This document shows positions 20,052 through 29,224 of a stretch of 64,000 bases of DNA, piece by piece (within the stretch, counting starts at the first letter, position 1; each line of letters starts with the position of its first letter). Both the position numbers and the translations under genes were made by a program. The notes below the pieces were generated by a model. The model was not told the origin of the DNA. It was given only the letters and a program-made list of their open reading frames with translations, and made no database searches. Source of the stretch: Porphyromonadaceae bacterium (GTDB taxonomy: Bacteria; Bacteroidota; Bacteroidia; Bacteroidales; Dysgonomonadaceae); the NCBI GenBank assembly GCA_021372865.1, contig JAJFTO010000019.1, positions 124,001 to 188,000 of the forward strand, given 5' to 3'.

Positions 20052-20896
20052 TGAAGAAAAATATCATTTCAACAACTGCCTTACTGGTCTTCATCTCGAT
20101 GATTTTTCTTTCTTCGTGCAACGGCACAGGAAGTAGAGGAACAAAAAATGACGTGGTATTTGACAGTATCGTCGTAAAACAGCAAATACCCCTGCTACAT
20201 GAGAATGATTCAACGCTGCCATATGCCGACGTGAATGTCGCATTTATCTACCCTGTTCAATTTCGTGATGAGGCGAGCCTGGCAAGATTACAGGAAATTT
20301 TCAAAGGTACTTTTTTTGGTAGTACGGAATTTGATGCCATGACCCCAAAAATGGCTATGGACGAATATGTGGGCAGATACAGCGTACGCTACAAGTCTCT
20401 GTCGAATAGCTACTACGAGGACAAGGCCCGTCTGAAGGGGAAAACGCCTGCCTGGTACTGGTATTACATGAATACACACAATAAGATTGTATTTCAGGAT
20501 GATTCTCTGCTCAGTTACGCGGTTGAGTACAGCGATTATGAGGGAGGGGCACATGGTTCTTATCGCATCACATATACCAACATCGACCTGAACAGACTTG
20601 TGACCCTTACGGAAGAAGACCTGTTCGTACCCGATTACTACAGGCCGCTCACCGAAAAGATTGTACAGTCTCTTATGAAAACTTATGACGTCAGTGAACC
20701 CGATTCACTGCTGACAAAAGGTTTTTTCACTATCGAAGATATTGTTCCCAACAACAATTTCTGGCTTAATCGGGAGGGCATTCACTATACCTACAATCAG
20801 TATGAGATTGCCCCTTATTCCATGGGTACGATTGATGTAGAAATACCTTATACCGAATTGGAAGATATCCTTCTTTATATGCCGGTAGAACACTGA
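20051..20896 (+). CDS. DUF3298-domain lipoprotein
   Basis: A 281-residue protein with a lipoprotein signal ending in the lipobox LSSC (Cys23), so it is probably membrane anchored. Residues about 35-150 resemble DUF4163 and the C-terminal part is DUF3298 (RsiV-like), with the family signature EGGAHG at about residues 171-176 (YSDYEGGAHGSYRI). Function is unknown in this phylum. It is coupled to the DUF4831 gene by a 1-bp stop/start overlap. A diverged paralogue occurs at 42490-43392. Confidence 0.8.
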   Translation: MKKNIISTTALLVFISMIFLSSCNGTGSRGTKNDVVFDSIVVKQQIPLLHENDSTLPYADVNVAFIYPVQFRDEASLARLQEIFKGTFFGSTEFDAMTPKMAMDEYVGRYSVRYKSLSNSYYEDKARLKGKTPAWYWYYMNTHNKIVFQDDSLLSYAVEYSDYEGGAHGSYRITYTNIDLNRLVTLTEEDLFVPDYYRPLTEKIVQSLMKTYDVSEPDSLLTKGFFTIEDIVPNNNFWLNREGIHYTYNQYEIAPYSMGTIDVEIPYTELEDILLYMPVEH

Positions 20897-20992
20897 AAAT
20901 CAATGTTAAGATTAATTCTAACATACAAAATTCGTTGATTGTTCATCTATGGGATTCCCTTTCACCGATAGAATAAATTGATGAAAAAGCAT

Positions 20993-21000
20993 TATCTTTG
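20993..21000 (+). promoter_or_regulatory. -7 box of sufB
   Basis: TATCTTTG (TAnnTTTG), giving a leader of about 85 nt before ATG 21096. The leader is unusually long for this window and contains the palindrome at 21067-21079. Confidence 0.45.
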
Positions 21001-21066
21001 TACAACAAAAGCAACCAGACAATTGTTATTTCCTATGCAGGATATATTCTGCCTCTCTTTTTGAAC

Positions 21067-21079
21067 GGGTGTAACACCC
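21067..21079. repeat. Palindrome in the sufB leader
   Basis: GGGTGT-A-ACACCC, 13 nt with 6-bp perfect arms, ending 16 bp before the sufB start codon. It could be an operator or an RNA hairpin that limits translation. No factor can be named. Confidence 0.45.
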
Positions 21080-21095
21080 AGAATTTATAAGAAAT

Positions 21096-22547
21096 ATGCA
21101 AGAATTAGATCAAGACCAAATATTAAGCGATCTGACCAACCAGGATTACAAGTATGGTTTTACAACGGAGGTGGAGACCGACATCATAGAAAAGGGACTG
21201 AATGAAGACATCATCCGATTGATATCATCAAAAAAAGAGGAACCCGAGTGGCTGCTCGATTTTCGGTTAAAGGCTTATCGCTACTGGCTGACAATGAAAC
21301 TGCCTGATTGGGCACATCTGAAAATCCCTCCCATTGATTACCAGAATATTATCTATTACGCCGACCCCACAAAAAAGAAAAAACCGGAGAATCTCGACGA
21401 GGTAGACCCTGAATTGCTCAAAACTTTTGAAAAGCTCGGTATTCCGCTCGAGGAGCAGAAACAGCTTACCGGTGTTGCCGTGGATGCTGTGATGGACAGC
21501 GTATCCATCAAAACGACCTTCAAGGAGGTACTGGCAGAGAAAGGGATTATCTTCAGTTCGTTCAGTGAGGCGGTGAAGCATCATCCCGATCTGGTGAAGA
21601 AGTATCTGGGTACAGTTGTGCCCTACAAGGACAATTTTTATGCAGCATTGAATTCCGCAGTATTCAGTGACGGCTCCTTCGTCTATATTCCGAAAGGTGT
21701 ACGCTGCCCCATGGAGTTATCCACTTACTTCCGTATCAATACGGCCAACACAGGGCAATTTGAACGAACACTGATTGTGGCAGACGACGACTCTTATGTA
21801 AGTTACCTCGAGGGTTGTACAGCTCCCATGCGCGACGAGAATCAACTGCATGCCGCCATCGTTGAAATTATCGCACTCGACAATGCAGAAGTGAAATATT
21901 CCACGGTACAAAACTGGTATCCAGGAGACAAACACGGAAACGGCGGAGTCTATAACTTTGTGACCAAAAGAGGTATCTGTAAAGGAATCAACTCAAAGAT
22001 TTCCTGGACACAAGTAGAAACAGGATCGGCCATTACCTGGAAGTATCCCTCGTGCATTCTGGCCGGCGACAATTCGGTAGGTGAATTTTATTCGGTGGCT
22101 GTGACCAACCACTATCAACAGGCAGACACGGGTACCAAGATGATCCATCTGGGCAAGAACACCCGCAGTCGCATAGTCTCAAAAGGTATTTCGGCAGGGA
22201 ACAGTCAGAATAGCTACCGGGGCCTGGTCAAGGTGACCAAAAAGGCTGAGAATGCACGCAATCACTCACAATGCGACAGCCTGCTGCTGACCGACCACTG
22301 CGGTGCGCATACTTTTCCCTATACCGACATCCAGAATCCGACTGCAGTGCTTGAGCATGAAGCAACCACATCCAAAATCAGTGAGGATCAGGTTTTTTAT
22401 TGCAACCAGCGTGGTCTGGGTGAAGAGGAAGCCATTGGGTTGATTGTAAACGGTTATGTGAAAGAGGTCGTCAACAAATTGCCAATGGAGTTTGCAGTCG
22501 AAGCTCAAAAGCTTTTGCAAATCAGCCTGGAGGGAAGCGTTGGCTAA
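21096..22547 (+). CDS. sufB: Fe-S cluster assembly protein SufB
   Basis: Core scaffold of the SUF system that builds iron-sulfur clusters with SufC and SufD, 483 residues. Family landmarks include [57 protein letters not shown] and the C-terminal [26 protein letters not shown] ending, so the protein is complete. Normally sufC and sufD follow directly in Bacteroidota, but here the next gene, ung, is on the opposite strand and starts 55 bp away, so sufB stands alone in this window. Confidence 0.97.
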   Translation: MQELDQDQILSDLTNQDYKYGFTTEVETDIIEKGLNEDIIRLISSKKEEPEWLLDFRLKAYRYWLTMKLPDWAHLKIPPIDYQNIIYYADPTKKKKPENLDEVDPELLKTFEKLGIPLEEQKQLTGVAVDAVMDSVSIKTTFKEVLAEKGIIFSSFSEAVKHHPDLVKKYLGTVVPYKDNFYAALNSAVFSDGSFVYIPKGVRCPMELSTYFRINTANTGQFERTLIVADDDSYVSYLEGCTAPMRDENQLHAAIVEIIALDNAEVKYSTVQNWYPGDKHGNGGVYNFVTKRGICKGINSKISWTQVETGSAITWKYPSCILAGDNSVGEFYSVAVTNHYQQADTGTKMIHLGKNTRSRIVSKGISAGNSQNSYRGLVKVTKKAENARNHSQCDSLLLTDHCGAHTFPYTDIQNPTAVLEHEATTSKISEDQVFYCNQRGLGEEEAIGLIVNGYVKEVVNKLPMEFAVEAQKLLQISLEGSVG

Positions 22548-22602
22548 TTATAGTCACTCCTGTGACAAGTCTTTGCATGCTGGAAAATCCTGTTTCGCCA
22601 CG

Positions 22603-23265
22603 TTACCAATCGATGGGTTGTTTCCCATGAGCCTTCAGATAATCGTTCGAACGACTAAAATGCTTATTTCCAAAAAATCCACGGTGAGCAGACAACGGCG
22701 AAGGATGTGCTGATTTTAGTATTAAATGCTTCTTCGCATCTATGGATTCCCCTTTTCGTTGAGCGTAGGCGCCCCATAATATAAAGACAAGGTGTTCCCG
22801 TTCTGTGGCAAGATGACGGATGGCAGCATCGGTAAATTCTTCCCATCCTTTTCCCTGGTGAGAGCCCGCGCGATGAGCTTGCACCGTAAGCGTGGCATTC
22901 AGTAGTAGTACGCCCTGTGATGCCCATCTTTCGAGGTTTCCCGATCGGGGTATCTCCTTTCCCATATCCTGCTGTATCTCCTTGTAAATATTCTGCAGAG
23001 AGGGTGGCAACGCCACTCCTTCGTTGACCGAAAAGCACAATCCATGCGCCTGGCCCGGTTCATGATAGGGATCCTGTCCCACAATTACCACCTGCACGTC
23101 GTCGAAAGGACACCGGTCAAAAGCATTGAAAATAAGTCTGGCAGGAGGATACACTGTTTTACTTGCATACTCCTGTCGTATGAATTCTGTCAGTCTTTCG
23201 AAATAAGATTTACCAAACTCTTCCTGCAAATGAGCTTTCCAGCTTTCTTCAATCTTTACATCCAT
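22603..23265 (-). CDS. ung: Uracil-DNA glycosylase, family 1
   Basis: Base-excision repair enzyme that removes uracil from DNA. The 220-residue protein has motif A GQDPYH at residues 63-68 (with the catalytic Asp), the uracil pocket segment LLLNATLTV, and motif [14 protein letters not shown] at about 187-199. It is convergent with sufB and lies upstream of the asnA terminator on the same strand side. Confidence 0.97.
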   Translation of the reverse strand: MDVKIEESWKAHLQEEFGKSYFERLTEFIRQEYASKTVYPPARLIFNAFDRCPFDDVQVVIVGQDPYHEPGQAHGLCFSVNEGVALPPSLQNIYKEIQQDMGKEIPRSGNLERWASQGVLLLNATLTVQAHRAGSHQGKGWEEFTDAAIRHLATEREHLVFILWGAYAQRKGESIDAKKHLILKSAHPSPLSAHRGFFGNKHFSRSNDYLKAHGKQPIDW

Positions 23266-23314
23266 GGTTCTATCTTAATGAGGATACTAAAATACAAAAA
23301 AATCACTACAAAAG

Positions 23315-23342
23315 AAAAATCCTTCTCTTTTGAAGAAGGATT
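23315..23342 (-). terminator. Terminator of asnA
   Basis: Stem AATCCTTC (23318-23325) / GAAGGATT (23335-23342). On the minus strand it is followed by TTTTTC. It lies 21 bp past the asnA stop. Confidence 0.7.
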
Positions 23343-23362
23343 CGAATAGCTCTGGAAAACGT

Positions 23363-24400
23363 TTAGATAAGCAACACACCCTGTGCTTTTGCCGATTCCC
23401 GCATCTCCTGTGGCCACAAGCTCGCCTGTATTTCCCCGATATGAGCTTTCCTCAGATAGTACATGCAGAGGCGCGACTGGCCGATACCTCCCCCAATGGA
23501 AAGGGGTAATTCATTATTCATTAGCCGTTTGTGAAAATATAAAGAAAGTCGTTCCTCCTTATTCCGTGCTTTCAGTTGTCGCTGCAACGCCACAGCATCC
23601 ACGCGGATACCCATCGACGAGAGTTCCATGGCTTTTTCCAAAACCGGGTTCCAGACCAGTAAATCGCCATTCAATCCCAGGTAACCGTCACTGTTCAACG
23701 TACTCCAATCGTCGTAATCCGGTGCCCGCCCGTCGTGTGGGAGCCCATTGGAGAGAGGGGCCCCGATGCCAATAATAAACACAGCTCCGTAAGCTTTGGT
23801 GATGGCATCTTCCCGCTGCTTGTCGTCCATGCCGGGATACTTTTGAAGTAACTCTTCAGAGTGGATAAATGTGATTTCACTCGGGAGCTGCGGTGTGATT
23901 GCGGGGAACAATTCAAATACCAGGTATTCGGTACGCAACATGGCTGCGTAAATGCGGCGCACAATCTGCTTCAGATAACTCACGCTCCTGTTTTGCTCAC
24001 CAATCACCATCTCCCAGTCCCACTGATCTACATACAATGAATGCAGGTTGTCCAGTTCTTCGTCTGCACGAATGGCATTCATGTCGGTATAAACACCAAA
24101 ACCTTCTTCTATTCCGTAATCGGCAAGGGTCAGGCGCTTCCATTTGGCGAGGGAATGCACAATCTCGGCCTGTTTGTCGTTCATATCCCTGATCGGAAAG
24201 TGAACGGGTCGTTCTATACCGTTCAGGTCGTCGTTGATACCGGTACCGCTCTCCACAAAAAGAGGAGCAGTGACCCTGCGTAAACGAAGCTCTGAAGAAA
24301 GGTTTACCTGGAAAAAATCTTTTATATGCTTGATACCCAATTCCGTCTGCTTTAAGTTTAGCAACGGTTTGTATCCGGCCGGTATTTGCAGTTGTGACAT
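23363..24400 (-). CDS. asnA: Aspartate-ammonia ligase
   Basis: Ammonia-dependent asparagine synthetase, a class II synthetase-like fold that makes Asn from Asp, NH3 and ATP. The 345-residue protein shows RRVTAPLFVESGTGINDDLNG near the N-terminus, VDQWDWE in the middle and SIGGGIGQSRLCMYYLRKAHIGE at the C-terminus, all family hallmarks. It has a strong predicted promoter and a terminator of its own, so it is a single-gene unit. Confidence 0.97.
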   Translation of the reverse strand: MSQLQIPAGYKPLLNLKQTELGIKHIKDFFQVNLSSELRLRRVTAPLFVESGTGINDDLNGIERPVHFPIRDMNDKQAEIVHSLAKWKRLTLADYGIEEGFGVYTDMNAIRADEELDNLHSLYVDQWDWEMVIGEQNRSVSYLKQIVRRIYAAMLRTEYLVFELFPAITPQLPSEITFIHSEELLQKYPGMDDKQREDAITKAYGAVFIIGIGAPLSNGLPHDGRAPDYDDWSTLNSDGYLGLNGDLLVWNPVLEKAMELSSMGIRVDAVALQRQLKARNKEERLSLYFHKRLMNNELPLSIGGGIGQSRLCMYYLRKAHIGEIQASLWPQEMRESAKAQGVLLI

Positions 24401-24429
24401 ACGTTTTATAATCTGAATTCAATAAACTG

Positions 24430-24460
24430 CAAAGTTACCATAATTATTCATTTTGTCAAA
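24430..24460 (-). promoter_or_regulatory. asnA promoter
   Basis: On the minus strand TTTG (24457-24460), a 19-nt spacer and TAACTTTG (24430-24437): both Bacteroidota elements at the standard spacing, 30 bp upstream of ATG 24400. Confidence 0.65.
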
Positions 24461-24558
24461 TAATATCGGACTAAAATTTACAATATGATAGAAATTGAAT
24501 CAAAACAGAAACATTTATTTCAATTAAAACACAGAAAATTGGCATTTTAGCAATCAGA

Positions 24559-25473
24559 TCAGAGATAGTCAATCTGTCCCACAAGTTCATTTACTGAAGC
24601 GATGTGGTGCCTGTTGAGATATTCCTCGATGCCTTCCACTATTTTTATCGACGCAGCGGGATCGATAAAATTATAGGTACCGACCTGTATTGCCGTGGCC
24701 CCGGCCAGTATGAACTCGATGGCATCCTGCCAGTTGCAAATGCCTCCCATACCAATGATGGGGATCTGTACGGCATGATAGACTTGCCAGACCATGCGCA
24801 CGGCAATGGGTTTGATACAGGGACCCGACAATCCGCCGGTGATGGTTGAAAGTTTGGGGCGTCTGCTTTCCACATCGAGGGCCATTCCCAGGAAAGTATT
24901 TACCAGCGAAACGGCATCAGCTCCCTCATCTTCCACGGCACGGGCAATTTCGGTAATATCGGTCACATTGGGTGAAAGCTTCACGATCATTGTCTTAGGA
25001 AACACTTTACGTACTTCCCGCGTGACGGTTGCTGCCGACTGGCAGGAGGTACCAAATGCCATACCACCTTCCTTTACATTGGGACAAGAAATATTCAATT
25101 CAATGGCCGGCATTTTGTCAAGATTGGCCAGCTTCTCAGCACATGCCACATAATCTTCGACCGTAGAGCCGGACACATTTACAATCATATGCGTGTCGTA
25201 ATTCTTTATTTGCGGATAGAGGTGATCCACGAAATAATCGACCCCCTTGTTTTGTAACCCTACCGAATTAAGCATTCCTGAGGGTGTTTCGGCCATTCTG
25301 GGATAATCATTTCCCTGTCTAGGCTCCAGGGTCGTTCCTTTCACAAAGACACCTCCCAGGCGCCCCAGATCCATAAAATCGGTATACTCCGTTCCGTAAC
25401 CAAATGTACCGGATGCGGTCATCACCGGGTTTTTCAATTCCAAATCTCCGATACGTACTTTTAATCCAGCCAT
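24559..25473 (-). CDS. pyrD: Dihydroorotate dehydrogenase B, catalytic subunit
   Basis: FMN enzyme of pyrimidine synthesis that oxidises dihydroorotate to orotate, 304 residues, class 1B. The opening is [15 protein letters not shown], the substrate site has NLSCPN-type [17 protein letters not shown] with the catalytic Cys region following (FGTSCQSA), and FMN-phosphate binding is in [28 protein letters not shown]. It overlaps pyrK by 13 bp, and the pair forms the NAD-dependent PyrDB-PyrK complex. Confidence 0.96.
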   Translation of the reverse strand: MAGLKVRIGDLELKNPVMTASGTFGYGTEYTDFMDLGRLGGVFVKGTTLEPRQGNDYPRMAETPSGMLNSVGLQNKGVDYFVDHLYPQIKNYDTHMIVNVSGSTVEDYVACAEKLANLDKMPAIELNISCPNVKEGGMAFGTSCQSAATVTREVRKVFPKTMIVKLSPNVTDITEIARAVEDEGADAVSLVNTFLGMALDVESRRPKLSTITGGLSGPCIKPIAVRMVWQVYHAVQIPIIGMGGICNWQDAIEFILAGATAIQVGTYNFIDPAASIKIVEGIEEYLNRHHIASVNELVGQIDYL

Positions 25474-26234
25474 GTGAGTTCCTTTATGTTAAATACGGGT
25501 CCTTCGGTACAGGCACAAACATTTCCTCTTATGGTTTTCTCGATACAACAGAGACAGGCTCCAAAACCACAAGCCATCATATTCTCAAGCGATGCTTCGC
25601 AGGAAATTCCGTTCTGTTGCGCGTAACGCGCCACCGCCACCATCATTGGTTTTGGTCCGCATGTATAGATAAAATCATATTTCTTTTTTTGAAGAATCGG
25701 GTGTTGGGTGACAAATCCTTTCTCTCCAAGTGATCCATCTTCAGTGGTACAATAAAGCGTCCCCAGACGTTCAAAATCGTCTCTCTGCAAAATATCCTTT
25801 GCAGAACGCCCACCCAGCAGAAATTCCGGATCCATGCCTTTTTCCCTTATTTTTTTTCCCAGAAAAAGCAGCGGGGCAGTACCTACTCCTCCACCAATCA
25901 GCAAAAAGTTTCCTTTTTTTTCGGGAAGAGTAAAAGAACTTCCCAGCGGAAACAAAAGGTTGATGGTTTCTCCGGGAGCTAAATCAGATATTTTTGCGGT
26001 TCCTTCTCCCACACGCTGGATCAAAAGCCAGATTTCATTGTGTTGATGATCCACATAATTAATGGAAATGGGCCTGCGAAGAAAGACATGTGGTGAATTG
26101 TCGACCCGAATCTGAACAAATTGTCCCGGATACATTTCCGGAAGAGGTTCCTTGTCGATCGGGGTGACCTTTAACAAATGATTCCGATCGTTTAACCGGG
26201 TGTTGGAACGAATGGTGAAATCGCGTACTTTCAT
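25461..26234 (-). CDS. pyrK: Dihydroorotate dehydrogenase electron transfer subunit
   Basis: FAD and [2Fe-2S] protein of 257 residues that passes electrons from PyrD to NAD+. The FAD-binding motif is [10 protein letters not shown], and the NAD-binding region is [19 protein letters not shown]. The C-terminal cluster ligands are visible as four Cys in [21 protein letters not shown]. It is the first gene of the pyrK-pyrD pair, with a TATTTTTG -7 box 24 bp upstream. It is distantly similar to the nfnA product at 62670-63452. Confidence 0.95.
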   Translation of the reverse strand: MKVRDFTIRSNTRLNDRNHLLKVTPIDKEPLPEMYPGQFVQIRVDNSPHVFLRRPISINYVDHQHNEIWLLIQRVGEGTAKISDLAPGETINLLFPLGSSFTLPEKKGNFLLIGGGVGTAPLLFLGKKIREKGMDPEFLLGGRSAKDILQRDDFERLGTLYCTTEDGSLGEKGFVTQHPILQKKKYDFIYTCGPKPMMVAVARYAQQNGISCEASLENMMACGFGACLCCIEKTIRGNVCACTEGPVFNIKELTWLD

Positions 26235-26257
26235 TGACTACCTCTCTTTATGGAGTA

Positions 26258-26265
26258 CAAAAATA
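26258..26265 (-). promoter_or_regulatory. -7 box of pyrK-pyrD
   Basis: TATTTTTG on the minus strand, 24 bp upstream of ATG 26234. A TTTG occurs 12 nt further up, too close for the usual spacing. Confidence 0.4.
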
Positions 26266-26285
26266 CATCATAATTTTCAAATAAT

Positions 26286-26759
26286 CTATTTCGCAATCTC
26301 ATTCCTTCCAGATTGTGGATTGAAGATTTCAAAAGTATTGTCGGAATAGTAAATAATTATTTGGGTGATTTTTTTGTTTTCAGTTTTTGGAGGTTCAAAT
26401 TGTTTATATTCTGCATTTTGGGTGGTAGAAACAGTAGGTTTAAACAATGTTTCCTGCCTCTTTTCGACATCTTCCGGTCGTTCTCTTTGATTTATCACCT
26501 CCGAGCGGAATAAATCAGGTTCGACAGGCAGTGATTCGGCATGATGTCCTTCCTTATACATGTGACCGGTTCCTTTAAGTAGCCATTCGGGACTGATGTA
26601 GTCCATCTCATCCAGAATTTTGGTCACTACATCGAGACTGGGGTTATTTCGTCCGTTCAGGATGTGTGAAATAATTGCCCGGTTGATCTGTAACTGATCG
26701 GCAAACCTGGCAGGCGTGAGGTTCTCCTTTTCCATGATCATTTTTATTCGATCTTTCAT
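26286..26759 (-). CDS. XRE-family helix-turn-helix regulator
   Basis: A 157-residue DNA-binding protein. The N-terminal Cro/CI-type HTH spans about residues 2-62: helix 2 to helix 3 is LTPARFADQL-QINRAIISHIL-NGRNNPSLDVV, followed by YISPEWLLKGTG. The C-terminal part is polar, with no recognised domain. It ends with a basic, beta-like segment (KKITQIIIYYSDNTFEIF). Its promoter region holds five TACA-N2-TGTA palindromes, the first of which overlaps the -7 box, so autorepression is likely. No phage or conjugative genes are adjacent. Confidence 0.85.
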   Translation of the reverse strand: MKDRIKMIMEKENLTPARFADQLQINRAIISHILNGRNNPSLDVVTKILDEMDYISPEWLLKGTGHMYKEGHHAESLPVEPDLFRSEVINQRERPEDVEKRQETLFKPTVSTTQNAEYKQFEPPKTENKKITQIIIYYSDNTFEIFNPQSGRNEIAK

Positions 26760-26807
26760 AGCGTTTCCTTTTTCGATGTTTCAGTAGGGATACTTTTGTT
26801 GTGAAAC

Positions 26808-26815
26808 CAAAGATA
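26808..26815 (-). promoter_or_regulatory. -7 box of the XRE regulator gene
   Basis: TATCTTTG on the minus strand, 49 bp upstream of ATG 26759. A TTTG lies at 26838-26841 (22-nt spacer). The first palindrome of the operator array (26813-26824) overlaps this box by three bases. Confidence 0.5.
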
Positions 26816-27164
26816 CAAATGTATAAATTTTTATTCACAAATGGAAAATAATAAATTTATAATTGTTTATTACAAATGTACTTAGATTCATTACAATTGT
26901 AAAGGAAGTATTTGAAATAATAAAATTACATCTGTATACTCATTGATTTTTTAATTCATATAATTTATATTATTACCTCATAATCTGATATATAAATAAA
27001 TAAAAGTATTAATATTTAACGTTTTATTCAAGTCATCTGTTTATTTCTGATGAAGTGAGAAACTTTTTCTTTATTTTTATAAGATAAACTCCTGTATTAA
27101 AGCGATTAAAAATTATTACAGATCGATATTTTAAAATGTTAAAGCACCAAACTTACAATTGTAA
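26813..27164. promoter_or_regulatory. Array of five TACA-N2-TGTA palindromes (candidate operators)
   Basis: Copies are ATACAAATGTAT (26813-26824), TTACAAATGTAC (26870-26881), TTACAATTGTAA (26891-26902), TTACATCTGTAT (26926-26937) and TTACAATTGTAA (27153-27164). All share TACA-N2-TGTA, and two are identical perfect 12-bp palindromes. They lie upstream of the XRE gene. An AT-rich background makes some chance matches possible, but the central TACA/TGTA arms are kept in all five. Confidence 0.6.
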
Positions 27165-27567
27165 CACACTGTTTTTTATGAATCCTTTGACGGTATTATT
27201 ATGTAATATATAGAATACATTTCTCATTCCTTACCTTCTATTTACATTTCTAATTAATTTATTGTAGACAATTTACGAAGAAATGTAAATTATTCGACAG
27301 TTCTATTCAAGTTATTTTTTACAAATCTGGATGAACCGAGTGAATCAAGCAAATTCCGTAATATTTGCCCTCCCCATATCATGCACGGCATAAAAGCGAA
27401 TCTAAAACAATTAATTTATCATTATTTGATTGATATACTGATAAATAAATTGTATTTTTTATGTCTGAATTTTGGTTCAAATAATAAAATGACCCAGGAA
27501 ATGAACAGGTGTGTGCTCATTGCTGTTATTTTAGTATCAAGTGTATCCGTTTAATAAAAAAATCAGT

Positions 27568-28191
27568 ATGAAATCGTATTATGGCATCAACTTACTCTTC
27601 ACCCTTTTTATGTTCCTGACCATTCAGGTCATCGGGCAACAAAAAGTTACTTCTCAAAATAAGAACAATGGAAATGCGAATCTGAAAGACGGAGTTTCTT
27701 TGGTGGAAAATAAAACGCTACACGACTTCACCGTGAAAGATATTGATGGGAAACCATTCAATATGGCATCGCTCAAAGGGAAAAAGGTGCTGATTGTAAA
27801 TGTGGCATCCAAATGCGGTTTTACTCCCCAGTATGAAGATCTGCAGACTCTATATGGACGCTATAAAACAAGGAACTTTGTAGTAATTGGTTTCCCGGCG
27901 AATAATTTCAAAAATCAGGAGCCTGGAATAAACCGTGACATCAAAGAGTTTTGTACGGCCAATTATGGAGTAACGTTCCCGATGATGGAGAAAATCAGCG
28001 TCAAGGGTGAAGATCAGGCACCTTTGTACAAATGGCTCACTCGTAAAGCCGATAACGGTGTAATGGATCAGGAAGTCACCTGGAATTTTCAAAAGTATCT
28101 GGTCGACGAACAGGGTCGACTGGTGGACGTGGTGATGCCCAAGGAGAGTCCCCTGAGCGATAAAATCGTGAAGTGGATCACTGCTGATTAG
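27568..28191 (+). CDS. Exported glutathione-peroxidase-family thiol peroxidase
   Basis: A 207-residue protein with an N-terminal signal segment (INLLFTLFMFLTIQVIG), so it is probably exported. The peroxidatic Cys is Cys83 in NVASKCGFTPQY, the resolving Cys is probably Cys129 in EFCTANYG, and Trp172-Asn173 are in VTWNFQKY. The usual FPCNQF motif is FPANNF, so the middle Cys and the tetrad Gln are replaced. It likely reduces peroxides with thioredoxin-type donors rather than glutathione. I chose ATG 27568; the upstream GTG 27541 would precede the signal peptide. The 3' end overlaps holA by 4 bp. Confidence 0.9.
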   Translation: MKSYYGINLLFTLFMFLTIQVIGQQKVTSQNKNNGNANLKDGVSLVENKTLHDFTVKDIDGKPFNMASLKGKKVLIVNVASKCGFTPQYEDLQTLYGRYKTRNFVVIGFPANNFKNQEPGINRDIKEFCTANYGVTFPMMEKISVKGEDQAPLYKWLTRKADNGVMDQEVTWNFQKYLVDEQGRLVDVVMPKESPLSDKIVKWITAD

Positions 28192-29210
28192 TGCATGATT
28201 CTGTAGACAAGTTCTTTCAGCAGTTCGCCCTGCGAGGCCGAAAGGTTATCAATGCCTTTTGCACGGGCATCGAATGTTCTCAGATCAGAGATGATCGACA
28301 TCACTTTGCTGGCGTTGTAATTCCGAAGTCCTGTCACATAATCCCTCACAAAGTAATTCGACCTCAAGTTTAAGGCAGCCATGATGGTTGCTTCATCTTT
28401 TTGGGGCAACCAGTAGCATTCAAGCAGATTGCTGAAGTAGTTAAACAATACAGCCAGCGTAGCCATGATGGGATTTTCTTTCGGATTATTACCAAAGTAA
28501 TCCACAATCCGTTGGGCAGCGAGCATATCTTTTCTGATGATTGCGCTCTGCAATTCAAAAGTATTGTAATCTTTACTGATCCCCACGTTTTTCTCAATCA
28601 GTTCGGATGTGACACGGGTAGACCCTTCCGGCAGGGATACCTCAAGCTTTTGCAGTTGCGGAATCAGTTTGCTGAGATCGTTTCCCACGTAATCGGCCAG
28701 CATCCTGGCTGATTTTTCATCGATACCCATCTGCTTCTCTCTGAAATACGTTGTGATGAAGGGAGGAATCTGGTTGTCGTATAGTTTCTTCGATTCAAAA
28801 ACAACGCCAGTCTTGTCGATCTGCTTCACCCAGGCCTTGCGCCGGTCCACTGTACCGTGCTTGTAATTGATGACCAGCACGGTGGAGGGCATCGGATTTT
28901 TTACATAATGTTCCAGCAGCTCCAGGTTATCGAGATTCTGCGCCTCTTTCACCACAATCAACTGATGTTCGGCCATCATTGGAAAACGACGCGCCGAAGA
29001 GATGATGACATTTACATCGGAGTCAGCTCCATAAAATGTAAGCAGGTTAAAATCCTTCTCGGTTTCTGTCAGCACCGTCTCAAGAAGAAGTTCGGTAAGA
29101 ACATCAATAAAATAAGCTTCGTCGCCCATCAACAGGTAGACGCATTGAAAATTGCGACGAAGAATGTCGTTGCGAATGGTGTCAAAGGTGAATTTTTGGG
29201 CTGTGGCCAT
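28188..29210 (-). CDS. holA: DNA polymerase III subunit delta
   Basis: Clamp-loader subunit that opens the beta sliding clamp, 340 residues. The N-terminal domain shows VYLLMGDEAYFIDVLTELL and RRFPMMAEHQLIVVKEAQ, typical of HolA. The middle contains LADYVGNDLSKLIPQLQKL and the C-terminal helical collar follows. It lies 14 bp downstream of amn on the same strand and probably shares its promoter. It converges on gpx with a 4-bp overlap of the stop codons. Confidence 0.93.
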   Translation of the reverse strand: MATAQKFTFDTIRNDILRRNFQCVYLLMGDEAYFIDVLTELLLETVLTETEKDFNLLTFYGADSDVNVIISSARRFPMMAEHQLIVVKEAQNLDNLELLEHYVKNPMPSTVLVINYKHGTVDRRKAWVKQIDKTGVVFESKKLYDNQIPPFITTYFREKQMGIDEKSARMLADYVGNDLSKLIPQLQKLEVSLPEGSTRVTSELIEKNVGISKDYNTFELQSAIIRKDMLAAQRIVDYFGNNPKENPIMATLAVLFNYFSNLLECYWLPQKDEATIMAALNLRSNYFVRDYVTGLRNYNASKVMSIISDLRTFDARAKGIDNLSASQGELLKELVYRIMH

Positions 29211-29224
29211 CGTTATTTACAATT

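Larger units (their letters stand above)
26760..27567. other. Long AT-rich intergenic region between XRE regulator and gpx
   Basis: About 800 bases, visibly much richer in A and T than the flanking genes. It holds the XRE promoter and five palindromic operator-like sites. I see no tRNA, no repeat array and no open frame with a recognisable product. The gpx promoter was not identified with confidence. Confidence 0.6.

Noticed and set aside
26286..27567. Prophage or mobile element suggested by an XRE regulator beside an AT-rich region
   Set aside because: No integrase, recombinase, phage gene, attachment repeat or tRNA is visible nearby; the flanking genes are housekeeping genes.
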